From Halioxenophilus aromaticivorans (GTDB lineage Bacteria; Pseudomonadota; Gammaproteobacteria; Pseudomonadales; Cellvibrionaceae): a DNA stretch of 64,000 bases. Both the position numbers and the translations under genes were made by a program. Every line of letters starts with the position of its first letter. Position 1 is the stretch's first letter. Shown here one piece after another: positions 9,034-18,297 of the stretch. Where the stretch lies: NCBI RefSeq assembly GCF_042850945.1, contig NZ_AP031496.1:4588001-4652000 (forward strand), written 5' to 3'. The notes under the pieces are model-generated. The model was not told the DNA's origin, searched no databases, and saw nothing but the letters and a program-made list of their open reading frames with translations.

Positions 9034-9471
9034 TTAAGAAACCTGTGGGGGAGCCCGGCTTAGATGAGCACTGCGAGGGAGAGAATATTTCGTCAATTGC
9101 ACCGGCCTGCGCTGGAGCAGCAAACGGAACCGAGCAACAAGAGATTTAAGGAAATCGAAAAAGACCAAGAAATGCTTTAAAAAAAGGATATCAGCCACTA
9201 ACAAGAGCGAAAGCCCCATCAGTACAAAAGCCTCGTATCCATCCACACCGTGTAATAACTGAACGGCGTCTCCGGTATCAAACACCAACCCGTGTTGTAC
9301 CAACACAAGATGTAAACTCAGCCACAACAAACCTAGCATCAGCCACATAACGGCCATCAGCGCGCCCGGCGTAGACGCGGACTGAAGTACTGTCTGAGAT
9401 CGAGGTGTGTTGATTTTGGAAGCGTTCAATTGGCCTAGTCCAAAGGAAAATTCAAAATACTTGTAGGTCAA
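9034..9471 (-). CDS. Hypothetical small membrane protein
   Basis: An open frame of 145 codons from TTG 9471, or 107 from the ATG at 9357. It has two clear hydrophobic segments (VMWLMLGLLWLSLHLVLVQ and a helix around VLMGLSLLLVADILFL). These are followed by a basic tail rich in Arg. I do not recognise a family. It lies upstream of cyoA in the same direction, 133 bp away, and could be co-transcribed with the oxidase. No good Shine-Dalgarno sequence is visible for either start, so the existence of the gene rests on its membrane-protein composition and position. Confidence 0.42.
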   Translation of the reverse strand: MTYKYFEFSFGLGQLNASKINTPRSQTVLQSASTPGALMAVMWLMLGLLWLSLHLVLVQHGLVFDTGDAVQLLHGVDGYEAFVLMGLSLLLVADILFLKHFLVFFDFLKSLVARFRLLLQRRPVQLTKYSLPRSAHLSRAPPQVS

Positions 9472-9600
9472 ACGACGTGAACAAATAACTGAAGGTGCCG
9501 AAAATAGTCGGTTATAAGATGGGACAAGTTAATTTCAAAAAAATTCAATGAAGGTATAGAAATGTGCGCGCATGGGTTGCAATACAGCAGAAGATCCTAC

Positions 9601-10068
9601 CTACGGGCACCAACTGATCTTCTTTCCCCCCTGGTAGCGCACCGCCAGGCCTTGGGCCACCAGCAACGCGCCCAGGCTACGGTCATCCACACAGACATCC
9701 GCCAGCAACCGAAAGTACTTATCGCGCTTGATATTCATTAAGGTAACCGAGTTGGCTTGGGTAACAGCCCTGCGGGTGAACAGCCTCGCCGCCAGCGCGC
9801 GTTTTTTCTCTTGGGGGCACTGGGCGCGAATTTCTGGCGTATCGATACCGGCCACCCGTACACCAATGGCTTGGCCGATCACCCCTGGCCAAGCATCGAT
9901 GGTCACGGTAATGGAATCGCCATCGTAAATACCCACAACCTGGCTTACGGCAACCTGGCCGAAGGTCTCAGACTCGGGCCTGACACAAGCAAAAACAGCA
10001 CAGGACATAAGCTGGCACGCGACCAGCAGCAAGCAGGCAGACCTCAACAAACGCAAACAACACCTCAA
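9601..10068 (-). CDS. Secreted thermonuclease (SNase-like) family protein
   Basis: A 155-residue protein with an N-terminal signal sequence and a staphylococcal-nuclease OB-fold domain. The Ca-binding and catalytic pattern is present: YDGDSITV near residue 49, the VRVAGIDTPE block (catalytic Arg and Glu) near 70-80, and DKYFRLLADV (second catalytic Arg) near 116-125. It probably cleaves DNA or RNA outside the cytoplasm. The domain is a little short at the C-terminus but contains the expected elements. It starts 25 bp after the glycosyltransferase gene and may be the last gene of that operon. Confidence 0.88.
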   Translation of the reverse strand: MRCCLRLLRSACLLLVACQLMSCAVFACVRPESETFGQVAVSQVVGIYDGDSITVTIDAWPGVIGQAIGVRVAGIDTPEIRAQCPQEKKRALAARLFTRRAVTQANSVTLMNIKRDKYFRLLADVCVDDRSLGALLVAQGLAVRYQGGKKISWCP

Positions 10069-10093
10069 GCAAAATAGGCTTTACTCTACAAGC

Positions 10094-11227
10094 TTAGCCT
10101 TGTTGCTCCACGCTGTCAGCCAAGCTGGCAAGTTGTTCTAGCCGCTGGGTGAGTGCGTCGGTAGGCGCCAGGCCCACGGTATCTAACAGGGTTTGCCAGC
10201 GGTAGGCCCAATCGTGACGACGCAGGGATTCCACCACATTACGCTGGCGAATCCGTGCCACTCGCTCTGGGTCTGACTCTAGTTCGCGGTAGAGATCAAT
10301 GATTTTACTCGGATCTTCTGGGTTGGGAATCACCACATCGGGCCAGCCAAACAGCGCATCGAAGGCCTGATTGCGCGGGGCATCGCCAATCATCACGCAA
10401 CCGGCGGCAGCACCTTCAAAAAAGCGGTAACCCACTTCGTGGTCGTTGGCCCCCAATGGCTGGTCGAACTTTGGCCGATTAGCTAGAAAATACTTAGATC
10501 GTTTGAGAAAACTAAGCAATTGTTGGCGGTGATCCTGGGTTGTGACCACCTCCGCCTTAGCCAGCCCACGGACGGTATCTCGCAGATAGAAAAAAAGTTG
10601 ATCCGTTTGAGAATGAGCCAACAAGCTTCTGTGTATTTGCTCCGGTCTTCTGCCCACACTCAAAAAGTCGATGCACCGCCCAGCTAAGTCTGGATACGGG
10701 CAAGAGGCCAAAGCATCAACCGCAGGCGGCAGATAGTAACATGGGCGGCCAATCTGTTTGCTTAACTCTTCCACCGGCCCAGCGCAGCCAATAAACACTG
10801 CATCGAAGCATTGCAAACGGTGTAAAAACTCAGTCTTTAACGGCAATTGACTAGCCCACAGTTCACTGATGTAACACACCGAAATTTTTGCAATGTTGCT
10901 AAAATCTCGCTGACGCCCCATGGTCAGTAGATCAGCCACAATGCCACAGTGAACAAAGGCCAACTCGTATTGAGCACCGCCGGCCCGGAAAGATGGGGTT
11001 AAGGTGTACTTACCTTGGGAGTAGCGCTCCACGAGCTTAGTACCAAGACGGGCAAGTTGCGCACCTGGTGCAGGTTTCACACTGGCTATATCCGCCGGCT
11101 CCAGCTGGGCCATTAAGTCTTCAAATTCGTAGCCCAAACACAACCAAGTTAACGGCCGGCTGGCCCGCTGACTAACTATAATAGAACGCGCCGGTTGCTG
11201 TGACCTGATCAGATCCCAAGAGCCCAA
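10094..11227 (-). CDS. Glycosyltransferase (GT1/GT4-like, spore-maturation CgeB-like C-terminus)
   Basis: A 377-residue cytoplasmic protein of the GT-B type. The C-terminal half has the hallmarks of this group: RFFEGAAAGCVMIGD followed by PEDPSKIIDLYRELESDPERV, where the donor sugar nucleotide binds, and a final RHDWAYRWQTLL helix. It starts at TTG 11227, supported by a strong GGAGGG seven bases upstream. It is the fifth gene of the minus-strand sugar operon (cytidylyltransferase, SDR, two methyltransferases, glycosyltransferase), so it probably transfers the deoxy or branched sugar made by the others. Acceptor unknown. Confidence 0.85.
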   Translation of the reverse strand: MGSWDLIRSQQPARSIIVSQRASRPLTWLCLGYEFEDLMAQLEPADIASVKPAPGAQLARLGTKLVERYSQGKYTLTPSFRAGGAQYELAFVHCGIVADLLTMGRQRDFSNIAKISVCYISELWASQLPLKTEFLHRLQCFDAVFIGCAGPVEELSKQIGRPCYYLPPAVDALASCPYPDLAGRCIDFLSVGRRPEQIHRSLLAHSQTDQLFFYLRDTVRGLAKAEVVTTQDHRQQLLSFLKRSKYFLANRPKFDQPLGANDHEVGYRFFEGAAAGCVMIGDAPRNQAFDALFGWPDVVIPNPEDPSKIIDLYRELESDPERVARIRQRNVVESLRRHDWAYRWQTLLDTVGLAPTDALTQRLEQLASLADSVEQQG

Positions 11228-11262
11228 TGGTTTACCCTCCAGGTAATGCAGTTTTACGTATT

Positions 11263-12459
11263 TTACAACGCAATAATGGTTGGCGCTAAACCTAAGCGGG
11301 TTAAATCGGCGCTGATTTCGTCGCAGTATACTGCGTTCATAATCACTACCACGTCGGGCTTATAATCTGTTAAAAACTCTGGGCCAGCAATGGGTATTCC
11401 CGAGCCAGGTAAAAAATGGCCTTGGCGATAGGGGTTAATGTCTACCACATACTCCACGGTGGCGTTGGTATCAAAGTCAGACAAAAACGCCACGGCCTTA
11501 GAACCGCCACCCCACAAAATCACTTTTTTGCCCTGGGACGCGTAATCGTTCAAGCGGCTTTGCCATTCCTGCTGCTTGGCTTGAAAGCGCTCAGGGAAGG
11601 TAGCGACCAAATCCGTTAATGCTGATAAATCAGTATCCGTTACAGGCGCAGCGTCGGTATCGCTAATCGCGTAGGCTTCGATGGTTAGATATTGGTCTGC
11701 ATACTCGGTGGCCACATCGTCCACTGCGAAGCCATTTTGCTCAAATAAATAGCGTAAGGATTCTGGCGTAAAGTAAGAGCAGTGCTCGTAGTAAATATCC
11801 TCGAAGGCTATTTCACGCAGAATTCGGGTGGACTCGGGAATCTGGAAAAACACCGTGGTGCCAGCGCGGTCGCCAATAGCTCGGCGTACGGTGGCGATGA
11901 AGTCTCCGGTTGGGTGAATGTGCTCCAATGTCATTTTACAGACGTAAAAATCGGCATTGTGATTGGCGTATTTTTCTGAGTAGAAATCGGCAATAAATTG
12001 CGTGCGCTCGGCCACCGGCGAATCCGCCAGCCGCTGCACGTCAACACCCGGGTCAAACCCAGTACCGCGATTTTCTCCCAGGCTGCACAGCAAGGCTAAA
12101 AATTCGCCTTTACCACAACCAATTTCGATGATGTCTTTTTCATGCAGGTTGTGTTTTTCAATTAAGCGCTCAGCCAGTTTGTGATGAAACTTTTGAAAAG
12201 TACCAGAAAACCCTTGGGTCTCCTCGTACCGGCCGGAGTATTCCGTCAACTTAGGGTTAAACGTGGTATTGGAAATAAAACCGCAATGGCGGCAATAACC
12301 GAGCTCTATTCGGCCTTTGGGATAACTTTGGGCCGCCTGTTTCGAATCGAGTAAAATACAGCTGTTTACAGGGACATTTTCTGCGCGATGAAAAATTTCC
12401 ATTTCACCGGCATGGCAGTTTAAGCACACCACCGGGCTATTTGCTAAGGCAACACTCAT
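11263..12459 (-). CDS. SAM-dependent C-methyltransferase (NovU/TylCIII-like), copy 2
   Basis: A 398-residue three-part sugar C-methyltransferase. An N-terminal zinc-binding region has two cysteine pairs (CLNC near residue 13, CRHCG near 56). A central Rossmann domain carries the SAM motif IIEIGCGKGEFLALL. A C-terminal domain with KVILWGGGSKAVAFLSDF is typical of enzymes acting on NDP-4-keto-deoxysugars. It shares this architecture, but only low identity, with the methyltransferase immediately upstream (26 bp away). Two such enzymes in one operon suggest either a doubly methylated sugar or that one copy has diverged to another reaction. Confidence 0.86.
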   Translation of the reverse strand: MSVALANSPVVCLNCHAGEMEIFHRAENVPVNSCILLDSKQAAQSYPKGRIELGYCRHCGFISNTTFNPKLTEYSGRYEETQGFSGTFQKFHHKLAERLIEKHNLHEKDIIEIGCGKGEFLALLCSLGENRGTGFDPGVDVQRLADSPVAERTQFIADFYSEKYANHNADFYVCKMTLEHIHPTGDFIATVRRAIGDRAGTTVFFQIPESTRILREIAFEDIYYEHCSYFTPESLRYLFEQNGFAVDDVATEYADQYLTIEAYAISDTDAAPVTDTDLSALTDLVATFPERFQAKQQEWQSRLNDYASQGKKVILWGGGSKAVAFLSDFDTNATVEYVVDINPYRQGHFLPGSGIPIAGPEFLTDYKPDVVVIMNAVYCDEISADLTRLGLAPTIIAL

Positions 12460-12485
12460 GAGGCTTACACACGTAATTTGTTTGA

Positions 12486-13712
12486 CTAGAGGATGGCGGG
12501 TTTGGGCACCGGCACAATAAATTTACCACCACGCTCGGCGTACTGAGATTGCTGGGCGCGAATTTCATCGGCAAAATTCCACGCTAAAATCAGCAGGTAG
12601 TCTGGCATAGATTCGAGCAACTTCTCGGGCGCAAAAATAGGCAGAAGCTGCCCCGGCATATGCAACCCTTGCTTATAGCTGTTGCGATCTACCACAAAGT
12701 CTACCAGCTCGGCGCCCACGCCCACGTAGTTGATCATAGTGGCGCCTTTAGCGGCGGCACCGTAGGCGGCAATGCTCTTGCCTTCGCTTTTTAATTTTTG
12801 CAGCAAGGCCAGTAGATCGTGCTTGAGCTGATCCACGCGCTGGGCAAAATCTTCGTAGTAGGTACTGGTATCCATACCCACGGCGCGCTCTTGAGCCAAC
12901 AGTTCTTTTACGGAATCTTGCACAGCTTCTTGCTTACCCAAAAATAACCGCAGTGACCCACCGTGAATGGACAGCCGACGTACGTCATTCAGGTATAACC
13001 CATGGCGACGGAACAGCTTATCCAGGGCAATACCCGAGAAGTAACACAAATGCTCGTGGTAGATGGTATCGAACTCTACGTGCTCAATGAGATCCTTCAC
13101 GTAGGGCACTTCGATCACAATTTCGCCGTCGTCTTTTACCAAGGTAGCCAACGCGCTCACAATGCCATTGGTGTCTGCCACATGGGCCAAAACATTGTTG
13201 GCGTGGATCACATCCGCTTGTTTGCCTTCATCGGCCAAGGATTGCGCCAGCGCCGGTGTAAAGAAATCCACCAGGGTATCAACGCCAATGTCCATGGCCC
13301 GCTGTGCCGGTCCGGAGGCCGGGTCTATGCCCAACACTGGAATGCCTGCGGCGTGGTAGTTTTTCAGTAAATAGCCGTCGTTGCTGGCGATTTCAACCAC
13401 CAAGTGCTGGGGGCCCAATTTACGCCGCGCAATGATTTCAGCAACGTTGGCGGCGGAGTGTTTTAACAGCGCTTCAGAGAACGACGAGTAATAAGGGTAA
13501 TCCTGGCAAAACAGAACATCCGGGGGTACCGTTTCGCGGATTTGAATCAACGTGCACTGCTCGCAGTACACCACGCTCAGTGGGTAGGTGCCTTCCGGCT
13601 TATCGAGGTTCTCGGGTTTTACCAAGGCATCGGCCAGGGGGGTTACACCCAGATCTAAAATTTGCGTCAGTTTACTGCTGGCGCAGGAGCGACAGCTTTT
13701 AATTGATTCCAT
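12486..13712 (-). CDS. SAM-dependent C-methyltransferase (NovU/TylCIII-like), copy 1
   Basis: A 408-residue enzyme of the same three-domain family. Zinc ligands sit in CRSCASSK and CEQCTL. The SAM-binding motif is VVEIASNDGYLLKNY. The active-site region FDTIYHEHLCYFS contains the conserved Tyr-His-Glu-His characteristic of sugar C-methyltransferases. The C-terminal domain has IAAYGAAAKGATMINY. The start is ATG 13712 with AAGGATC just upstream; an in-frame TTG at 13736 would overlap the SDR gene and lacks a ribosome site. In this family these enzymes methylate C3 or C5 of NDP-4-keto-6-deoxysugars. Confidence 0.88.
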   Translation of the reverse strand: MESIKSCRSCASSKLTQILDLGVTPLADALVKPENLDKPEGTYPLSVVYCEQCTLIQIRETVPPDVLFCQDYPYYSSFSEALLKHSAANVAEIIARRKLGPQHLVVEIASNDGYLLKNYHAAGIPVLGIDPASGPAQRAMDIGVDTLVDFFTPALAQSLADEGKQADVIHANNVLAHVADTNGIVSALATLVKDDGEIVIEVPYVKDLIEHVEFDTIYHEHLCYFSGIALDKLFRRHGLYLNDVRRLSIHGGSLRLFLGKQEAVQDSVKELLAQERAVGMDTSTYYEDFAQRVDQLKHDLLALLQKLKSEGKSIAAYGAAAKGATMINYVGVGAELVDFVVDRNSYKQGLHMPGQLLPIFAPEKLLESMPDYLLILAWNFADEIRAQQSQYAERGGKFIVPVPKPAIL

Positions 13713-13726
13713 GTTTGATCCTTTCG

Positions 13727-14749
13727 TTAGCGCCAATGCAGATGGTCGTCCAGCAAGCCATCTTCTACCAAGTGCTTAATATGCGCGATGCGCTTGTAAC
13801 GCTCGCCTTCAAACTCCTCCAGCGTTAGGCCCACGTCGCGGTAGGCCTGATACAGCTGCTCGATGCCCCGCTCCACCGTCCACTGGGGCTTAAAGCCGTG
13901 TAGGGTGCGGGCGATTTTATTGCAATCAACGCGGTAGCAACGTGGGTCTGGGCCAGCATCGGGGGCGTATTCCACTTTGCAGCCCGGCACTATGTCTTGC
14001 ACGATATCCGCCAGCTCACGTACCTGGTAGTTTTCTGTGGTAACACCAACATTAAACGCCTGGTTGTGAACCACCGAGCGTTGCGCTTCCAGCACAGCAA
14101 TATACGCACAAGCGATATCTTCCACATGCACCATAGGTCGCCAGGGTGTACCGTCACTTTTGATAAATACCCGCCCGGTGGTAATGGCCCAGGCGGTGAG
14201 ATTGTTGATGACCAGGTCAAAGCGCAATAGCGGAGACACACCGTAGGCGGTTGAAGCGCGCAGGTAGGTTGGTGAAAAGCTGTCATCGGCCAGCTGATTG
14301 AGCGCCTTTTCAACGTTGACCTTGGATACACCATAGGGCGTCACTGGGTTAAAGCTGGCCTGTTCATCCAGAAAGTCGGCGCCGGCCGCGCCATAGTTAC
14401 TGCACGAAGAGGCAAACAGAAACCGCGGTACACCGGCGGCTTTAGCGCGCTTGGCCAGGGCTACGGAGGCTTGCTGATTGATTTCTTCGGTGAGCGTTGG
14501 ACGGTAGTCACCCAGTGGGTCGTTGGAGAGGCCCGCCAGGTGAATAACCGCATCGAAGCCTTCCAGCTCCACCCCGTCCAGGGTTCGCACATCGGTATCA
14601 AACCCTGGGACTTCAGTTAATTCGCCGACAAACAGACAGCGCTTAAAGTAATTGGTGTCTAGCCCCACTACCTCGTGGCCGTGGGCCTTAAGCATGGGCG
14701 TGAGTACGCTGCCGATATAGCCGTTGTGGCCGGTTAACAACACCTTCAT
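13727..14749 (-). CDS. NAD(P)-dependent sugar epimerase/dehydratase (extended SDR)
   Basis: A 340-residue extended short-chain dehydrogenase. The nucleotide-binding loop GHNGYIG is at residues 7-13, and LFASSCSNYG plus YGVSKVNVEKAL supply the catalytic Ser and Tyr-x-x-x-Lys. The C-terminal part (WRPMVHVEDIACAY and later) fits substrate binding for NDP-sugars. It sits four bases after the RfbF-like gene, so the substrate may be a CDP-sugar; it could be the dehydratase missing from the pathway or an epimerase. Sequence inspection alone cannot choose between them. Confidence 0.88.
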   Translation of the reverse strand: MKVLLTGHNGYIGSVLTPMLKAHGHEVVGLDTNYFKRCLFVGELTEVPGFDTDVRTLDGVELEGFDAVIHLAGLSNDPLGDYRPTLTEEINQQASVALAKRAKAAGVPRFLFASSCSNYGAAGADFLDEQASFNPVTPYGVSKVNVEKALNQLADDSFSPTYLRASTAYGVSPLLRFDLVINNLTAWAITTGRVFIKSDGTPWRPMVHVEDIACAYIAVLEAQRSVVHNQAFNVGVTTENYQVRELADIVQDIVPGCKVEYAPDAGPDPRCYRVDCNKIARTLHGFKPQWTVERGIEQLYQAYRDVGLTLEEFEGERYKRIAHIKHLVEDGLLDDHLHWR

Positions 14750-14753
14750 TGCT

Positions 14754-15524
14754 TTAACTCCAGGTCTTCCAGGGGGCTTCGCCAGAATCCCACAAACGTT
14801 CTAATAGCTTTTTATCTCGCATGGTATCCATGCACTGCCAAAACGATTCGTGACGATAGGCCATCAGCTGGCCATCTTTGGCCAGGTTTTCCATGGGTTT
14901 TTTCTCCCATTGGGTATCGTCACCGTCGATATAGTCAAAGATTTCGGGCTCCAACACGAAGAAGGCCCCGTTGATCCAACCTTCGCTGGTTTGCGGCTTT
15001 TCATCGAAGCGAGTGATTTGGTCACCGTCCAATTCTATGTGGCCAAAGCGGGCTGGGGGGCGCACCGCAGTCATGGTAGCCAAACGGCCATGGGAGCGAT
15101 GGAATCGCAGTAAGTCATCCAAGTCGATGTCGGCTACGCCGTCGCCCCAGGTAAGCATAAAGGTCTCGTTGCCCATCCAAGGCTTAAGACGCTTGATTCT
15201 GCCTCCGGTGTTGGTATTGGCGCCGGTTTCCACCAAATCCACGGACCAATCCATGGCGGGCGTATCGTAGCTCTTGACCTCGCCGCTGCCGGTGTTCACC
15301 GTCAAACTGCCGTGTAGGAAGGAGAAATCACGCATCCAGCGCTTGATAATCTCACCCTTGTAACCAAGTGCGATGGCGAAATCGTTATGCCCGAACTTGG
15401 AATACAACATCATGATGTGCCACAGAATGGGATATCCACCGATCTCCACCATGGGCTTGGGTTTGGTGTCGGTTTCTTCCGCCAACCGGGTTCCCAATCC
15501 ACCTGCCAGTATTCCAACTTTCAT
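14754..15524 (-). CDS. rfbF: Glucose-1-phosphate cytidylyltransferase-like nucleotidyltransferase
   Basis: A 256-residue enzyme expected to convert glucose-1-phosphate and CTP to CDP-glucose. The start is ATG 15524 with GAGGAG five bases upstream. The N-terminal signature LAGGLGTRLAEET, then KPKPMVEIGGYPILWHIM, and the metal-binding TWGDGVADIDLDDLL are typical of RfbF. Length matches the family. It is the first gene of a five- or six-gene operon. The classical partners RfbG (CDP-glucose dehydratase) and RfbH are not in this window, so the product sugar is uncertain. The symbol rests on overall similarity. Confidence 0.87.
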   Translation of the reverse strand: MKVGILAGGLGTRLAEETDTKPKPMVEIGGYPILWHIMMLYSKFGHNDFAIALGYKGEIIKRWMRDFSFLHGSLTVNTGSGEVKSYDTPAMDWSVDLVETGANTNTGGRIKRLKPWMGNETFMLTWGDGVADIDLDDLLRFHRSHGRLATMTAVRPPARFGHIELDGDQITRFDEKPQTSEGWINGAFFVLEPEIFDYIDGDDTQWEKKPMENLAKDGQLMAYRHESFWQCMDTMRDKKLLERLWDSGEAPWKTWS

Positions 15525-15954
15525 AGGCACTCCTCTGTGTGCGTTGTGCAATGCATGTATCGTTATAAACCTGGGTCGTCCAACCGGTCCACCAGGACAT
15601 ACAAACCGGTCATTTTACCAGATACGGGCCTAGAGCCGGTGCGTTTATAAACCAAATTGCAATATCTTTACAATTTAAGATTTTCCTAATCTGTGGTTTT
15701 TATAACCAAGCGTCGTCTATAACCACGCCAGATCTTCTTCACGGCACAATGGCCCTCATTTTTGTGATAGCGCAAAAATAAACGCGCCAATCGCTAAACC
15801 ACAATGTGAAGACCAGACTCAAGGCTCGTCTGCGGCCTGTTAAAAAGCTGCTTGCAGCGCGAATGCTAAGAAACAGGATAGGAACAGGATGTCTGTCGAT
15901 GGGTTGGCGCCCAGCTAAGCCGGATAGATCTGCGCTGCGTATCACCAACATTAA
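15525..15954. other. Intergenic spacer with repeated TATAA(A)CC motif
   Basis: A 430-bp non-coding spacer between the divergent rfbF operon and the DUF2805 gene. It contains TATAAACC at 15564-15571 and 15646-15653, and TATAACC at 15701-15707 and 15718-15724. The third copy forms a small palindrome, TGGTT/AACCA arms (15694-15708). A GCTGC/GCAGC hairpin lies around 15848-15859. Both promoters must be here, but no single strong one stands out. Confidence 0.4.
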
Positions 15955-16254
15955 ATGCAAACTCAAACACCCGAGGACAAGATGCCGGAGAGAAGTACGG
16001 AAGATGTCATGATCTCTAGAGTTATTGAAATGGCATGGGAAGATCGAACACCGTTTGAGGCTATTTTGGCCAACTACGGCTTTTGTGAGGCCGAGGTTAT
16101 TAAGATTATGCGCGGGAACTTAAAGCCAGCCAGCTTTAGAGCTTGGCGCAAGCGCGTAACCAACAGAAAAACCAAACACCTAAAACTCAGGCCGGAGGGT
16201 ATCCTGCGCGGCTACTGCCCCACACAGTACAAGCAAAGATCGCGCGGCAAATAG
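15955..16254 (+). CDS. TIGR03643 / DUF2805 family protein
   Basis: A 99-residue (or 90 from the second ATG at 15982) basic protein. It matches the conserved core of the TIGR03643/DUF2805 family: RVIEMAWEDRTPFEAILANY, then EVIKIMRGNLKPASFRAWRKRV, ending in an RKTKH motif. The central part looks like a small helix-turn-helix, and the Arg/Lys-rich end suggests nucleic-acid contact. The family is widespread in marine proteobacteria and has no known function. It stands alone, with the V-ATPase operon converging 141 bp downstream. Confidence 0.88.
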   Translation: MQTQTPEDKMPERSTEDVMISRVIEMAWEDRTPFEAILANYGFCEAEVIKIMRGNLKPASFRAWRKRVTNRKTKHLKLRPEGILRGYCPTQYKQRSRGK

Positions 16255-16395
16255 AGTCAACCGGCAGACAAAATTGCCGCAATGTCGGCAAGCAGCGCTG
16301 CCTACCAAGCGGGTTCTCAACACAAAGCGGCTCCACGACCGTTTTGTAGGTCAGCTATAAATAGGTACTTCGATAATATTTTATATAAACTCAGC

Positions 16396-18270
16396 TTATT
16401 GGATCTCAACGCAATTGATTTCATCGGTAATAAGCTGCAAGTAATGATTGTATTGCGCACCTTTCCACGCACTGTAATTCAAATTTTTAAAGTAGCCGGT
16501 CAGGCGCACATAAATTTGCTGAATGTCATTTTTATCGTCAGAATTTACCGGCGCGGCCAGAGCTTGCTCTAATAGAGACAGCAAATCCAACTGCCGAGCC
16601 AATGGCACGCTAACGTCTATGTCATCGAATGCATCCTGCTGCAAATATACCCGGTCCACCATTTGAGCTTGTAAAAAAATGACAAAGTCTTCCAAGCTCA
16701 CCCCTTCTTCACCGGTGACCTTCATCATATTGGTAATATGCTCCCCTGCCTGCAATAAACTTCGCAGCGCTTCAACACGCTGCTGCCAATCGCCAGCCAT
16801 ATGTTGTTGATACCAGGGGGAAAGCTGCTCGTAATAGCGCGACCAAGACTGTAACGGGTCCACCGCGGGGTAAAACCGTTGGAACGCTCGCTCCGAAGAT
16901 AAACCTAAAAAGGTCTTTACCGTGCCCAAGGTAGACTGAGTGACAGGTTCTTCAAAATTCCCCCCTGCCGGTGACACGGTTCCAATCATAGTTAGGGAGC
17001 CAGCCCGCTCTTGCCCCCGTCGCTGTACCACGCCAGCGCGTTCATAAATGCCTTTAATGGCGGAATCCAAATATGCCGGAAAGGCTTCCTCACCGGGAAT
17101 TTCTTCCAAACGACCAGAGGTTTCTCGCATGGCTTGGGCCCAGCGGGAGGTGGAGTCGGCAATTAAAAGCACATCGTAACCCATCAGCTGGTAATACTCG
17201 GCCAGTGTGATACCGGTATAAATAGAGGCTTCACGAGCGGCCACCGGCATGGAAGAGGTATTACAGACTATAATGGTGCGGTCCATTAAAGTACCGCCTG
17301 TTTTAGGATCTGGTAAGGAGGGGAATTCTTTAATGGTTTCCACCACCTCCCCGGCTCGCTCGCCGCAGGCGACAACAATGACGATATCGACGTCCGAGTA
17401 GCGGGAAATTAAGCCTTGCAAAATGGTTTTACCCGCCCCAAACGGCCCTGGGATACAACCCGTTCCGCCTTTAGCAATGGGGAAAAATGTATCGATCAGG
17501 CGGATTGTAGTGGTTAACGGTTGGACAGGATAATGCCGCTCGGCGCAACCCTGCTGAATTAAATGTTTGGTTAAGGAAAGCCGAATAGGCCAGCGCTGAC
17601 GCAGGCTTACCGGGCGTCGCTGACCGGCGCCAGCATTGAGCTCCAACACAGTATCATCAACGCAAAAACTGCCTTCCTGAACCCAACTCACGCTACAAGT
17701 TTTGGCAACATCAAAGGGCACGAAAATGTGATGCTCGAAGCGCCCTTCGGCCACGGTTCCCAACACCTCACCAGGGTTTACCGTCTCGCCCGCTTTTACC
17801 CTCGGTTTAAATAACCACTTGCGGTTGTCAGGCAGAGCATTGATATCCATACCTCGCGGTAAAAATAAACCCATACGCTTGCCAAGTTCGGCCAATGGAT
17901 TTTGCAAACCATCATAAACATTGCCTAATAGGCCTGGCCCCAAATCCACCGACAGCATAGCCTTGGTCTGGGTTACTGGGTCTCCCACCCCCACGCCCAC
18001 CGTGCTTTCATACACCTGGGCGTCGGCTCGCTTGCCGTCGATGCGTAATATTTCGGCTTTTAAATATTCCTGCCGCTGGTTAGCCGCCAAACGGGTGGGT
18101 AGGATATGAATGACTTCGTTTTTTGACAAAGGTAAAAAGCCACCACCGGCAAGTTCAATACTTTCGATGGTGACCAAATCATCCTGCACAGCGACCACCC
18201 GGGCACTGATCACTGCCGTGTTTTGGGCTGGGGTATCACGTTCAGACTTCCCTTCAACTTGGCTCATCAC
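16396..18270 (-). CDS. ntpA: V/A-type ATPase catalytic subunit A
   Basis: A 624-residue catalytic subunit. The P-loop is GPFGAGKTILQGLIS; the catalytic Glu region reads ACGERAGEVVE; the long non-homologous insert typical of A subunits precedes the P-loop. IADSTSRWAQAMRETSGRLEEIPGEE is the conserved nucleotide-site strand (given here only by its ends: IADSTSRWAQ and EIPGEE). It hydrolyses or makes ATP in alternating A3B3 heads coupled to ion flow through the membrane sector. It is the last gene of the minus-strand operon, separated from the other subunits by a purine nucleoside permease-family gene. The start may be either of two adjacent ATGs. Confidence 0.95.
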   Translation of the reverse strand: MMSQVEGKSERDTPAQNTAVISARVVAVQDDLVTIESIELAGGGFLPLSKNEVIHILPTRLAANQRQEYLKAEILRIDGKRADAQVYESTVGVGVGDPVTQTKAMLSVDLGPGLLGNVYDGLQNPLAELGKRMGLFLPRGMDINALPDNRKWLFKPRVKAGETVNPGEVLGTVAEGRFEHHIFVPFDVAKTCSVSWVQEGSFCVDDTVLELNAGAGQRRPVSLRQRWPIRLSLTKHLIQQGCAERHYPVQPLTTTIRLIDTFFPIAKGGTGCIPGPFGAGKTILQGLISRYSDVDIVIVVACGERAGEVVETIKEFPSLPDPKTGGTLMDRTIIVCNTSSMPVAAREASIYTGITLAEYYQLMGYDVLLIADSTSRWAQAMRETSGRLEEIPGEEAFPAYLDSAIKGIYERAGVVQRRGQERAGSLTMIGTVSPAGGNFEEPVTQSTLGTVKTFLGLSSERAFQRFYPAVDPLQSWSRYYEQLSPWYQQHMAGDWQQRVEALRSLLQAGEHITNMMKVTGEEGVSLEDFVIFLQAQMVDRVYLQQDAFDDIDVSVPLARQLDLLSLLEQALAAPVNSDDKNDIQQIYVRLTGYFKNLNYSAWKGAQYNHYLQLITDEINCVEIQ

Positions 18271-18297
18271 CGCTCGGACCTCTTCAATAAAACAACA

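Noticed and set aside
15739..16012. Two small overlapping frames on opposite strands before the DUF2805 gene
   Set aside because: They overlap each other and the real gene, lack SD sequences, and have biased composition.
16396..18270. F-type ATP synthase alpha/beta or flagellar FliI ATPase
   Set aside because: The A-subunit insert, the B partner with degenerate P-loop, and subunits D, E, I and K show a V/A-type enzyme.
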